From GCA-2720975 sp964469565 (lineage in GTDB: Bacteria > Planctomycetota > UBA1135 > GCA-002686595): DNA of 64,000 nucleotides. Under the pieces are notes generated by a model. That model did not search any database, was not told where the DNA came from, and saw only the letters and a list, made by a program, of their open reading frames with translations. The stretch is taken from assembly GCA_964469565.1 (NCBI GenBank), contig CAYXZD010000012.1:62001-126000 (forward strand). The letters are read 5' to 3'. A program made the position numbers and the translations under genes. Positions 1 through 8,044 of the stretch are shown piece after piece. Every line of letters starts with the position of its first letter. The stretch's first letter is position 1.

Positions 1-687
1 GTAGAGGTCAAACAGGACAGCCCAACCGAGGAAATGAACGAGGACGTTGTCACGCACATCGGCCTGATCGGTGGCCTGGATTTTCATCAGGCGTTCTACC
101 TGATCACGGTCTAAGAGTTCTTCACGAAGTTCGCGCAGGGGCCAGCACGCCAATCCGTCAATTGTCCAGCGGCCTTCAAACAACACACCATCGCCCATGA
201 TGCAGGCGACGCCCTCTTCAAACCAAAGGGGTAGCTTGACCCCATCTTCATCAAAGCGGGCGTGCACAAGCTCATGTACGGCGGTACCGGGGTCAGGCGA
301 CCCGATAAAAACACCGTTCTCACCAAAGGCCCCGCCACGAGCGTGATAGGCCTGAATCTTAGCGGGTCCGATACCGGGGACGTCGTGTACGCCGTTGTCA
401 TCGCTTGAGTGAACATGCCTGCGGCCTTCGTCGGTAATCCGCACGGATCCGTCCCAAGCGTGGACCGCGACTGTGCGATCAAAACTCCCCAATTGGGTCT
501 CCACGGCCTCAAGGGCAGGCGCGAATGCAGCCTCAAAGGCGACCGACTCTACACCTTCACCCGGCATTTCAAACAATGCCCACCCACGAAACGAATCCGT
601 TTGGCGCCAGCGGCTACACGACGCGATCAGCGCAGCGCATAGTACGATTCCGGCGCAAACACGGCGGTGGCGGATGGAGGTTGCCAT
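1..687 (-). CDS. Putative lipoprotein zinc metallopeptidase (gluzincin/MA-like), C-terminus beyond window
   Basis: The reading frame opens at an ATG at 687-685 and runs without a stop to the left edge (229 codons seen). The N-terminus is a lipoprotein signal with lipobox LIASC and lipidation Cys24, so an envelope location is expected. Residues 138-142 read HELVH, a HExxH zinc site. About 15 residues later WFEEGVA (155-161) supplies the downstream glutamate (E157 or E158) expected in gluzincins of the peptidase-MA/DUF1570 type. The HExxH and EEG spacing is what I see; peptidase activity is inferred from the family. It lies head-to-head with the nucleoside operon at 788, about 100 bp away. The substrate is unknown and the missing C-terminus limits assignment. 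Confidence 0.75.
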   Translation of the reverse strand, partial: MATSIRHRRVCAGIVLCAALIASCSRWRQTDSFRGWALFEMPGEGVESVAFEAAFAPALEAVETQLGSFDRTVAVHAWDGSVRITDEGRRHVHSSDDNGVHDVPGIGPAKIQAYHARGGAFGENGVFIGSPDPGTAVHELVHARFDEDGVKLPLWFEEGVACIMGDGVLFEGRWTIDGLACWPLRELREELLDRDQVERLMKIQATDQADVRDNVLVHFLGWAVLFDLY

Positions 688-742
688 GGATAGGTTCCAT
701 CCTAGGCAATCGTGCCCATCGCGGTGGAAATAGTTATTGTTC

Positions 743-748
743 TATAAT
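743..748 (+). promoter_or_regulatory. -10 box of the nucleoside operon promoter
   Basis: A perfect TATAAT lies 39 nt before the ATG at 788, in a locally AT-rich stretch. No convincing -35 is seen at 16-18 bp. Between it and the start is a C-rich run with three ACCCC/CCCAC units (about 755-770) and no Shine-Dalgarno sequence. Confidence 0.5.
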
Positions 749-787
749 CAAACGACCCCACCCCACCCCACTCTAATCCACTGAGCC

Positions 788-1015
788 ATGGCATCCTTCA
801 AAGCAGAGCTGGACAGCGACAGCAGCATTATTCTCGTTGTGATCACTGAGGATGACGACAGCACCCATGATTACCAGTTTGACTTTGATTCAATCACGGG
901 CCGCTGGGAGTTTGCTGAGCGGGATTTGTTGGAGCGGGACTTTGGCGAGGACTGGGTGGAGGAGATGGAAGAGTGCGTTCAGGGATTGATTGATGGGGCC
1001 GTGGGCAAGGGGTGA
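788..1015 (+). CDS. Small acidic hypothetical protein, first gene of the nucleoside operon
   Basis: A 75-residue, strongly acidic protein, soluble, with no signal peptide or membrane segment. It has clusters such as EDDDS and a C-terminal half rich in E/D with W and F residues. I do not recognise a family. It is likely real because it follows a perfect TATAAT and its TGA overlaps the GTG start of deoB (GTGA), so it is translationally coupled to the operon. A role tied to nucleoside catabolism, such as a regulator or an accessory subunit, is possible but only inferred from position. Confidence 0.65.
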   Translation: MASFKAELDSDSSIILVVITEDDDSTHDYQFDFDSITGRWEFAERDLLERDFGEDWVEEMEECVQGLIDGAVGKG

Positions 1016-2208
1016 GAAACACGGCTGTGCCGCTGCGCCGGGTATTTGTTGTTGTGATCGACTCCCTTGGAGTCGGCGCACTGCCTGACGCATCCCGCTT
1101 TGGCGACGAGGGCGCCCATACGCTTGATCACATCATGCAAGCGACTGGGGGCCTAGACCTACCCAATCTCGTTCGCGCGGGGCTTGGCCATATCAGCGGT
1201 GTCTCACATGTCCCAAGAACGGGCAGGCCAGAGGGATCCTTCGGCCGCATGCAGGAGATCTCTCCAGGGAAGGACACGCCCACGGGTCATTGGGAGATGA
1301 TGAACTGCCCGCTCAGCGAAGAGTTTCCAGTTTTTCCCGGCGGCTTTCCCGAAGACTTGATGGCGGCATGGCTCACGCGCACAGGCCTAAAGGGATTTCT
1401 CGAAAACGCTTCGGCATCAGGGACTGAGGTCATTGAGCGCTGCGGAGTCGAGCACATGGAGACGGGCTTTCCCATTGTCTACACCAGTGCAGACAGTGTG
1501 TTTCAGGTTGCCGTCCACGCCCCGACTTTTGGCATTGAGCGGCTCTACTCCATCTGCGAAGCAGCTCGCGAGCTATTGGATCCCATAGGGCTTGGCCGAG
1601 TCATCGCGCGCCCATTCAAAGGGGAGCCAGGGTCATTCGAGCGTACTTACGACAGGCGTGATTACGCCATCCCACCTCCGCAAGACACGACCCTCGATCG
1701 ACTCAAGGCTGCGGGCCATGAAGTTTGTGGGGTCGGCAAGATCGGGGACATCTTTAGCGGCCGAGGGCTGACTCAGGATCACCACACAGAGGGCAACGAA
1801 GACGGCATGGCCAAGACCCTAGAGCTGGCCGGGAGTCTTGACTCGGGCATGGTCTTCACAAACCTCGTTGACTTTGATTCCTTGTACGGGCACCGTCGCG
1901 ACCCGCAGGGCTACGGCCGAGCCCTTGAGCGCTTCGACCTTGATCTCGGGAGACTCCTACTGTGCTTGCGGTCGGACGATTTGCTCTTCTTGACGGCCGA
2001 TCACGGGACGGATCCAACGCATCAGCCGGGCACGGACCATACTCGCGAATACGTACCACTGGTGGCGCTTGGAGAGAATGTAGAAAAGGGCTACGACCTG
2101 GGCACTCTTCCTAGTTTTTGTGCCCTAGGGGCGACCATTGAAGAAGCTCTTGGCCTAGACGCGATGTTGCCGGGCCGATCATTCCTTTCACAGATTCAAG
2201 CAAGATGA
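1012..2208 (+). CDS. deoB: Phosphopentomutase
   Basis: Interconverts (deoxy)ribose-1-phosphate and (deoxy)ribose-5-phosphate in the cytoplasm, linking nucleoside phosphorolysis to pentose metabolism. At 398 residues it has the normal family length. Alkaline-phosphatase-superfamily metal motifs are present: the N-terminal VIDSLGVGALPDA (D17), the phosphothreonine loop DTPTGHW (88-94), and the C-terminal ADHGTDPTHQPGTDHTREY near residues 325-345. The start is GTG, overlapping the stop of the small upstream gene. The end overlaps the next ATG by four bases (ATGA). Both overlaps indicate one operon. Confidence 0.96.
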   Translation: MRNTAVPLRRVFVVVIDSLGVGALPDASRFGDEGAHTLDHIMQATGGLDLPNLVRAGLGHISGVSHVPRTGRPEGSFGRMQEISPGKDTPTGHWEMMNCPLSEEFPVFPGGFPEDLMAAWLTRTGLKGFLENASASGTEVIERCGVEHMETGFPIVYTSADSVFQVAVHAPTFGIERLYSICEAARELLDPIGLGRVIARPFKGEPGSFERTYDRRDYAIPPPQDTTLDRLKAAGHEVCGVGKIGDIFSGRGLTQDHHTEGNEDGMAKTLELAGSLDSGMVFTNLVDFDSLYGHRRDPQGYGRALERFDLDLGRLLLCLRSDDLLFLTADHGTDPTHQPGTDHTREYVPLVALGENVEKGYDLGTLPSFCALGATIEEALGLDAMLPGRSFLSQIQAR

Positions 2209-3509
2209 AGACTCACCCCTCGATCCAAGCCAAAACATCGGGCGCCCCGCTAACCCCTGCACAAAGCCGAGCATTCATGGAGGCCTTGGCGGGGCCAGAT
2301 CTTTCAGATGAGGCAGCGGTCCAAATGCTGGCGGCGATTTTTGAGCAGGGAATGGAGAAGGAGGAGTTGTTTGGTTGGACCCAAGCCATGCTTGAATCTG
2401 GGGAGCAACTGCGCTGGTCCCATATGGACGGGCCCATTCTCGATAAACACTCGACGGGTGGCGTGGGGGACAAGGTCTCCCTTCCTCTGGCTCCGGCTCT
2501 TGCAGCATGTGGTGCACGTGTTCCCATGATTTCAGGCCGGGGGCTGGGCCACACGGGCGGAACGCTTGACAAATTGGAGGCGATCCCCGGATTCAATACG
2601 GCATTGAGCGTCGAACGCATCGGCGAGATTCTGAGCAGCGTGGGGGCAGTCATCGCGGCTCAAACGGCGGAGCTTGTCCCAGCAGATTGCCGACTGTATG
2701 CCCTTCGGGATGCTACAAACCTAGTGGCCTCGGAGCCTTTGATTGCCAGTTCGATCATGTCTAAGAAGTTAGCGGAGGGCCTCGGGGCCCTTGTGCTTGA
2801 TGTCAAGTATGGTACCGGCGCGACTGCGGGCGAGCCGGCGCTTGGCGAGCAGCTTGCGCGCACGATGCTTGATCTTTCCCAACGCTTTGGCTTGCAAGCC
2901 TGCGCCTTTCAAACGTCTATGGATGAGCCCCTTGGCCATGCCATCGGTCACACCCTTGAGCTCGATGAGACTTTGGACTGTCTGCGGGGCGGGGGGCCAT
3001 CCAGTTTGCGCGAAGTGACGGCCACGTTGGGTGGCGCCCTGTTGGCTCTAGGGGGATTGGCCTCTGATGAAGATGCTGGAAAAGCTGCGATAGAGGCTCG
3101 TTTGGACGATGGTGCAGCGTTGACCAAGTTTGGGCAGATGATTGCCGCCCAAGGCGGAGATGAGGGCATTATTGATCATCCTGATCGGATGCCTAGGGCA
3201 CCCAAGGTTGCGCTGTGGAAATCTCCAGCTAGTGGGCTGCTTGATGTCAACGATTGCAGGGAATTGGGCCTAGCTGTGGCCGACCTTGGCGGAGCCAGAA
3301 GCGAACAGGGTGGAGATCTTGACCATGGTGTCGGAATGCGCTGGCTCCAGTCCATTGGGACTGCCGTGCAAGCGGGCGAGCCCCTCGCTGAGCTGTACTA
3401 CCAGCGTGAATCAGAACTCCAAAGGGCTCAGGGACGGCTTGCAAAGGCCGTTTCGTTCGATACCGGACGCCCATTGCGGCCCCTAGTGCTCCAACGTTTA
3501 GACCCCTAG
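2205..3509 (+). CDS. deoA: Pyrimidine-nucleoside (thymidine) phosphorylase
   Basis: Cleaves thymidine or uridine with phosphate to base plus (deoxy)ribose-1-phosphate, the substrate of DeoB. At 434 residues it is the usual length for the thymidine phosphorylase/Pdp family. The signature KHSTGGVGDKVS lies at 81-92, followed by the phosphate/pyrimidine-site segment SSIMSKKLAEG and the LDVKYGTGA loop. I cannot decide between strict thymidine specificity (DeoA) and broad pyrimidine specificity (Pdp) from sequence alone. It overlaps deoB by ATGA and is followed after 24 nt by the nucleoside transporter. Confidence 0.94.
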   Translation: MKTHPSIQAKTSGAPLTPAQSRAFMEALAGPDLSDEAAVQMLAAIFEQGMEKEELFGWTQAMLESGEQLRWSHMDGPILDKHSTGGVGDKVSLPLAPALAACGARVPMISGRGLGHTGGTLDKLEAIPGFNTALSVERIGEILSSVGAVIAAQTAELVPADCRLYALRDATNLVASEPLIASSIMSKKLAEGLGALVLDVKYGTGATAGEPALGEQLARTMLDLSQRFGLQACAFQTSMDEPLGHAIGHTLELDETLDCLRGGGPSSLREVTATLGGALLALGGLASDEDAGKAAIEARLDDGAALTKFGQMIAAQGGDEGIIDHPDRMPRAPKVALWKSPASGLLDVNDCRELGLAVADLGGARSEQGGDLDHGVGMRWLQSIGTAVQAGEPLAELYYQRESELQRAQGRLAKAVSFDTGRPLRPLVLQRLDP

Positions 3510-3525
3510 CTCAGCACGCTACACT
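3497..3525 (+). promoter_or_regulatory. Candidate internal promoter for the CNT transporter
   Basis: TTTAGA (3497-3502), a 17-bp spacer and TACACT (3520-3525) end eight bases before the ATG at 3534. The -35 overlaps the last codons of deoA. A transcript starting here would be almost leaderless. No Shine-Dalgarno sequence precedes the ATG. Confidence 0.4.
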
Positions 3526-3533
3526 CTCCGGCT

Positions 3534-4817
3534 ATGATTCTTCGTGCACTCCTCGGGCTGGCGTTCTTCTGTTTCGTCTCCTGGCTCTTGTCGAGCCACC
3601 GGCGTCGATTTCCACTGCGAGTTGTACTCAGCGGGCTAGGTTTGCAGCTGGCGCTCGCAGTGTTTCTCTTGCAGACCCCCTGGGGAATCAGCTTCTTTGA
3701 GAGCATCTCGGGCTTTGTCTCTAAGCTCATCAGCATGCAGAGCGAGGGTGCCCACCTCGTGTTCGGCAATCTCGCCGATGGAAACTTTGAACCCGGTGGT
3801 TGGGGTTACGCCTTTGCTTTTGCCAGCAGCGGGTTGACGGTGATCATCTTCTTTAGCGCGCTCATGGCGGTGCTCTACCATCTGGGGATCATGCAGGTCT
3901 TGATTTGGGTCCTGGCCCGAGTGATGGCCTTGCTCTTAGGTACGAGTGGTGCTGAGTCCATGGCAATGGCGGCAAATGTTTTTGTCGGGCAAACCGAGGC
4001 CCCTTTGGTTGTCAAGCCGTATATCTCACGCTTCACGACTTCTGAACTCAACGCCATGATGACGGGCGGATTCGCCACCATTGCAGGATCCGTCCTTGCG
4101 GTCTACATGGGAATCCTCGGCCCAGAGATGGGACCCCACTTACTTACCGCATCGGTGCTCTCGGCCCCCGCTGCGTTCTTGATCGCAAAGATCATGCAGC
4201 CTGAAACGGAACAAGCCACGACCGGTGGAGCGGTTCAGTTGAAGGTGGAGCGCAGTGCAGACAACATGATTGAAGCGGCAGCGAATGGGACATCCGACGG
4301 AGTGAAACTCTGGCTCAATGTGGTTGCGATGCTGATTGCTTTTATGGGATTGGTCTCATTGGTCAATTGGCCTCTCGGCAGCCTTGGCGCCAAGCTCTTG
4401 CAACTTGGCTGGATAGAGGGCTTCGATGGGCAACTTTCTTTAGGCCGAATCTTTGGTTGGATCATGGCACCTGTGGCGTGGATCATGGGTGTCGAGGGGT
4501 GGCATGATTGCCAGATCTTCGGCCGGCTCTTGGGAACCAAGGTCGCCGTCAACGAGTTCATTGCGTTCAACGACCTGCAAAACGTCATGCCCGGCTCGGG
4601 TAAGGAATTAGTCTTTGAGAGTGCGCGCTCGGCCAAGATGGCGGCCTACTCTTTGTGTGGGTTTGCCAATTTTGCCTCGATCGGGATTCAGATAGGTGGG
4701 ATCTCCCCACTGGCTCCTGAGCGCAAGCCGGAAATCGCACGGCTGGCGTTACGGGCCATGCTCGGCGGCGCCTTTGCTTCGTGGATGACGGCTACCGTGG
4801 CAGGGATCTTCCTGTGA
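3534..4817 (+). CDS. nupC: Concentrative nucleoside transporter (CNT/NupC family)
   Basis: Inner-membrane, cation-coupled symporter that imports nucleosides for the phosphorylases around it. At 427 residues it has about eight to ten hydrophobic segments. The family core is visible: VFVGQTEAPLVVKPYI in the first half, then the ESARSAKMAAYSLCGFANFASIGIQIG region that forms the second substrate-binding hairpin. Ion preference (H+ or Na+) cannot be told from the sequence. It follows deoA by 24 nt and its TGA overlaps the ATG of the purine phosphorylase (TGATG), so import and phosphorolysis are co-expressed. Confidence 0.93.
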   Translation: MILRALLGLAFFCFVSWLLSSHRRRFPLRVVLSGLGLQLALAVFLLQTPWGISFFESISGFVSKLISMQSEGAHLVFGNLADGNFEPGGWGYAFAFASSGLTVIIFFSALMAVLYHLGIMQVLIWVLARVMALLLGTSGAESMAMAANVFVGQTEAPLVVKPYISRFTTSELNAMMTGGFATIAGSVLAVYMGILGPEMGPHLLTASVLSAPAAFLIAKIMQPETEQATTGGAVQLKVERSADNMIEAAANGTSDGVKLWLNVVAMLIAFMGLVSLVNWPLGSLGAKLLQLGWIEGFDGQLSLGRIFGWIMAPVAWIMGVEGWHDCQIFGRLLGTKVAVNEFIAFNDLQNVMPGSGKELVFESARSAKMAAYSLCGFANFASIGIQIGGISPLAPERKPEIARLALRAMLGGAFASWMTATVAGIFL

Positions 4818-5629
4818 TGGCTGGCATGGATTGTGCCCTTGAAGAACGACTTGCTGCCGGGATGGCAGCGGCGGGCCTTGAGGGCTTTGACCTTGCCTAT
4901 GTACTCGGGTCGGGTCTTGGGGGATTCGCAGATGAACTGGAAGAACCCCTGATCGTGCCATTTGAGGAGGTGGATGGCATGCCCCGTAGTACGGTTCCCG
5001 GCCATGCCGGGCGGTTCATTCTCGGCCAGAGTCGGGGAGTTCGGATTCTTGTTCAGCAGGGCCGCGTGCATCTCTATGAGGGACGCACACCTGCGGAAAT
5101 CACGGCGAGCGTGCGTGCTTTTGCAGCTTTGGGTTGTCGCGGTCTGCTCTTGACGAATGCGGCTGGGGGGCTTGTTCCAAGCTGGGGCCTGCCTTGCTTG
5201 ATGCGTATTGAAGATCACATCAACTCCCAAGGCATAGCTCCTCTGAGGCGCAGCGAACGAGGCCACGGATCTCCCTACGACCCACTCCTTGCGAAGGCTC
5301 TCGATGATGCCGCCGAAGCGATTAGTCTAGACCTTCATCACGGGATTTATTTGGGCCTGCTTGGCCCCTCCTATGAGACGGCTGCTGAAATCGCGTACTA
5401 CGCAAACTGTGGAGTGCATGCGGTGGGCATGAGCACGGTGGCGGAAGCTGCCGCTGCCTGTTCAGCCGGCCTCAAGGTCGTGGGGCTTTCTTGCATCACG
5501 AATCCGGCCGCCGGAATGTCGGTTGGGCCTCTCTCTCACGAAGAAGTCGTGGAGGCAGGTGCTGCCATCGCCAGCGATGCCGGTCGGTTGCTTGCCGAGG
5601 CTGGCCCGCGTTTTCTAGCTGCCGTGTAG
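4817..5629 (+). CDS. punA: Purine-nucleoside phosphorylase (class II, trimeric type)
   Basis: Phosphorolyses inosine or guanosine type nucleosides to base and (deoxy)ribose-1-phosphate. The chosen start is the ATG at 4817, which overlaps the transporter stop as TGATG. An in-frame ATG at 4781 would add 12 residues inside the transporter gene and is less likely. The 270-residue product shows the phosphate-binding LGSGLGG, the PGHAGRF loop, TNAAGGL, the VGMSTVAEA segment with its purine-contacting Glu, and the late CITNPAAG segment. These fit the human PNP/PunA-type fold and not E. coli DeoD. It is the last gene of the operon and ends 24 nt from a convergent gene. Confidence 0.93.
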   Translation: MAGMDCALEERLAAGMAAAGLEGFDLAYVLGSGLGGFADELEEPLIVPFEEVDGMPRSTVPGHAGRFILGQSRGVRILVQQGRVHLYEGRTPAEITASVRAFAALGCRGLLLTNAAGGLVPSWGLPCLMRIEDHINSQGIAPLRRSERGHGSPYDPLLAKALDDAAEAISLDLHHGIYLGLLGPSYETAAEIAYYANCGVHAVGMSTVAEAAAACSAGLKVVGLSCITNPAAGMSVGPLSHEEVVEAGAAIASDAGRLLAEAGPRFLAAV

Positions 5630-5652
5630 CCCGAAGCAGGTATTGCCTTGCT

Positions 5653-7830
5653 CTAAACGTGGGGGACCGGATCTTCGTTTTCTTGGGGGGGGGTCTCCCC
5701 ATCGGGGGAGCTGAACGGCCCAGAGCCGAAATCTGGCACGAGGGGGCCAGCATGGACGGGGGCAGGGCGTAGAGGGTGGGGGGGCTGAGCGGGGTCGATT
5801 AGGTGCTCTGGTTCGGTTTCCCCATACTCTTCGGTGAGCTCTTGGAGTGCACTCATTGCCTGGGTGGCCCTCGAGCGAAGGCTTGAGAGATGTCCAAGTA
5901 CCTTGCGGTGCTCCATCAATTCATCCACGAGGACACCGATCTGCTTGTCGAGTTCAGCGTCGCGTTGCTTGAGTACTGTGCCAAGCACGTCCACTGCGGC
6001 GAGACCATACTGGCCGATTATGTGGTGATGAATGACCGCAATCGTCTCGCTGAGGAAGCGCTTCCTGAATGAATGCAGTTCTCCCTGAATGACATCTTTG
6101 GCCTCGCTGCCAAGACGGTGGGCCTTCACTTCAACGGGAATGCGGCGGGTAGGGTGGTTGGCCTCGCCCAAGACGCGCTCTTGCATTCTTGTTGGGCTGC
6201 GGAAAAGCAGGATGTCCCAGATCGTACGCCGTATAGGAATCAGGGAACTGTGCAGGGGAATGGGGACGTCGCGGTGTTGAATCGTATCCGTGATCTTGGA
6301 CAGGGCGTCTTGGCCCACGTTGGAGAGGTCGACTTCTGCGGCGTACATGTCTGCGGAGATGTCGCTCGGAAGCAAGATGCCTGCGGAGCCTGCAAAAACC
6401 TCTTCGTCGAGCACGCGCCGAATGAAGGTGCCCACCTCGACTTGGAATGCGCGCAGGGTGGGCATCAAGTGTTCGTCCATCAAAGCCTGGAGGCTTGTGT
6501 CGTTGGTGAACCACCGTTCGACGGCTTGGCTGAGACGATCGCTAGCTTGTGAGCAAATCGCCTCGGTTCGAGTATGGATGGCGGGGGCAAGCCGAACGCC
6601 TAATTCATCAAAAGCGGTACGCCAGTCGTGTTCAATGAGTCGAGCTGCTGCTTGGCGCCTCCGTTGGGCGTCCTGTCGATTCCGGTCCAGTTCATCCACT
6701 CGAGCGCGCAGATCGCTCACGGCTTCATCGTCTAGCAACTCTGTGGTTTGAGCCATCAGCGAATTGGCTCGGCGCAGGCTATCGCCGAGGAAGGCGACGA
6801 GGTAATCGGTGCTGTTGAGATAACCGGTTAGATCATTGAGGAAGGCGTCGAAGTTGACCTCTCCGTGCACAGGATGTTCACCCGCGGAAGGATCCGAATC
6901 TTGTTGCAAGCGAACACTTGCTGCTTGGAGTAGATCGACTGGATAGATCTGGAGGCGCCCTTGATCAACGGCTTCCTTGAGTTGGGCACCCATGGCCAGG
7001 TTTTCAAAAGCCTCGATAATTCTGAGGGGGTCCTCCTGCTCTAGGCTTGGAACCAGTTTTCCGTCGGGAGAGAGGTCGCGTTTGCTTGTGTCGAGGTTGA
7101 CGACGAGAAAGATGCGGTTGAACAAATCCAGCAACTCCTCGAATTCCTCGAAGACCTGTTCGAGGAAGAGGTTGTCTGATTTGACGATGAAGATTGCGCA
7201 GCTGGCTGAGTCGCGAAACTCGCGCGTCATCTGGTCATAACCAAACTTCATGCGGCTGTAGAGCCCAGGTGTATCGACTAAAACAGCGCCAGAATGATCG
7301 AGGTCGCCAGCAGGGATGCGCACATCGACTTTGCGGATGGCCCGCGGGAAGTGTTGGGCAGGTTCAAAGGCTATTCCTTGCTCTTCGGCGCTGCGGATGC
7401 GTTCTGCCAGTTCTCCGTGGGCACGATTGATGTGCATGTAAAGGGCCGAGGGGTCAGTGAACTGCTCCGTTTCTCCGCTATAACGCGTGACGTCGAATTG
7501 ACGTTCTTCAGCATGGGTTAGGTTCACCATGCACGGATAAGCCGGCAGGCTGGATACCTCGCTGACGTAGGTACGCGCGAGGGCATTCATAAGCGTGGAT
7601 TTGCCACTCTTTAGGGGGCCAAAGAGTAAGACGTAGGCTTGTTGCTCGGAGACCTTCTCGACCAACACTTCACTCTGATGTCGTAGTTCGAGAAGTCGGC
7701 CTCGGATATGCTCCCCGGGCATGCTTGCAGATCCATTGAGGAGGGCCCTCGAGGCGCCCTCTAGGGGCTCCAACAGGGGACGCATGATGGTGTCGAAGGA
7801 CTCGCAGAACTGGCTGAGAATGGTTCTCAT
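5653..7830 (-). CDS. Dynamin-like large GTPase
   Basis: A 725-residue protein with a GTPase domain followed by a long helical region, the layout of bacterial dynamin-like proteins that act at membranes. G1 is GPLKSGKST (71-79) and G3 is DTPG (186-189) in LVDTPGLYS. The G4 position is NLDTSKRD (from 245) and not the usual NKxD, so guanine specificity is not certain. Residues 370-690 are mostly predicted helix and coiled coil with a hydrophobic patch. The last 50 residues are proline-rich and acidic. There is no signal peptide. It stands alone, convergent with punA and divergent from the TPR gene, so context does not suggest a cargo. Vesicle or membrane remodelling is an inference from the family. 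Confidence 0.8.
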   Translation of the reverse strand: MRTILSQFCESFDTIMRPLLEPLEGASRALLNGSASMPGEHIRGRLLELRHQSEVLVEKVSEQQAYVLLFGPLKSGKSTLMNALARTYVSEVSSLPAYPCMVNLTHAEERQFDVTRYSGETEQFTDPSALYMHINRAHGELAERIRSAEEQGIAFEPAQHFPRAIRKVDVRIPAGDLDHSGAVLVDTPGLYSRMKFGYDQMTREFRDSASCAIFIVKSDNLFLEQVFEEFEELLDLFNRIFLVVNLDTSKRDLSPDGKLVPSLEQEDPLRIIEAFENLAMGAQLKEAVDQGRLQIYPVDLLQAASVRLQQDSDPSAGEHPVHGEVNFDAFLNDLTGYLNSTDYLVAFLGDSLRRANSLMAQTTELLDDEAVSDLRARVDELDRNRQDAQRRRQAAARLIEHDWRTAFDELGVRLAPAIHTRTEAICSQASDRLSQAVERWFTNDTSLQALMDEHLMPTLRAFQVEVGTFIRRVLDEEVFAGSAGILLPSDISADMYAAEVDLSNVGQDALSKITDTIQHRDVPIPLHSSLIPIRRTIWDILLFRSPTRMQERVLGEANHPTRRIPVEVKAHRLGSEAKDVIQGELHSFRKRFLSETIAVIHHHIIGQYGLAAVDVLGTVLKQRDAELDKQIGVLVDELMEHRKVLGHLSSLRSRATQAMSALQELTEEYGETEPEHLIDPAQPPHPLRPAPVHAGPLVPDFGSGPFSSPDGETPPQENEDPVPHV

Positions 7831-8044
7831 AGCGGATGGTCGGGCGGTGCGGAGAAGCGGATGGGACTCGTCTCACATCCTCCGCTTCTGCTGGTCAACA
7901 CTCAAGTACAAACAGTGACCCCTGGCGGTGATCCGCACTAAAGTGCTGCCGCGAATCTGTTGGCATGGCCTTTGCCGCTGGCCGACTCATTGGGCACAGT
8001 TTGGGGGGGCCGGGGGCGTGAATCCTCAGAGGGACAGCCCTAGG

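Noticed and set aside
111..536. Open frame on the minus strand inside the left-edge gene
   Set aside because: Its translation is Arg/Pro/Ser-rich with no family features, and the alternative frame gives a signal peptide plus HELVH metallopeptidase motifs, which is far better supported.
5683..5692. G-rich homopolymer run near the 3' end of the dynamin-like gene
   Set aside because: Lies within the proline-coding tail; a possible sequencing or slippage site, but the frame stays open and the stop fits.
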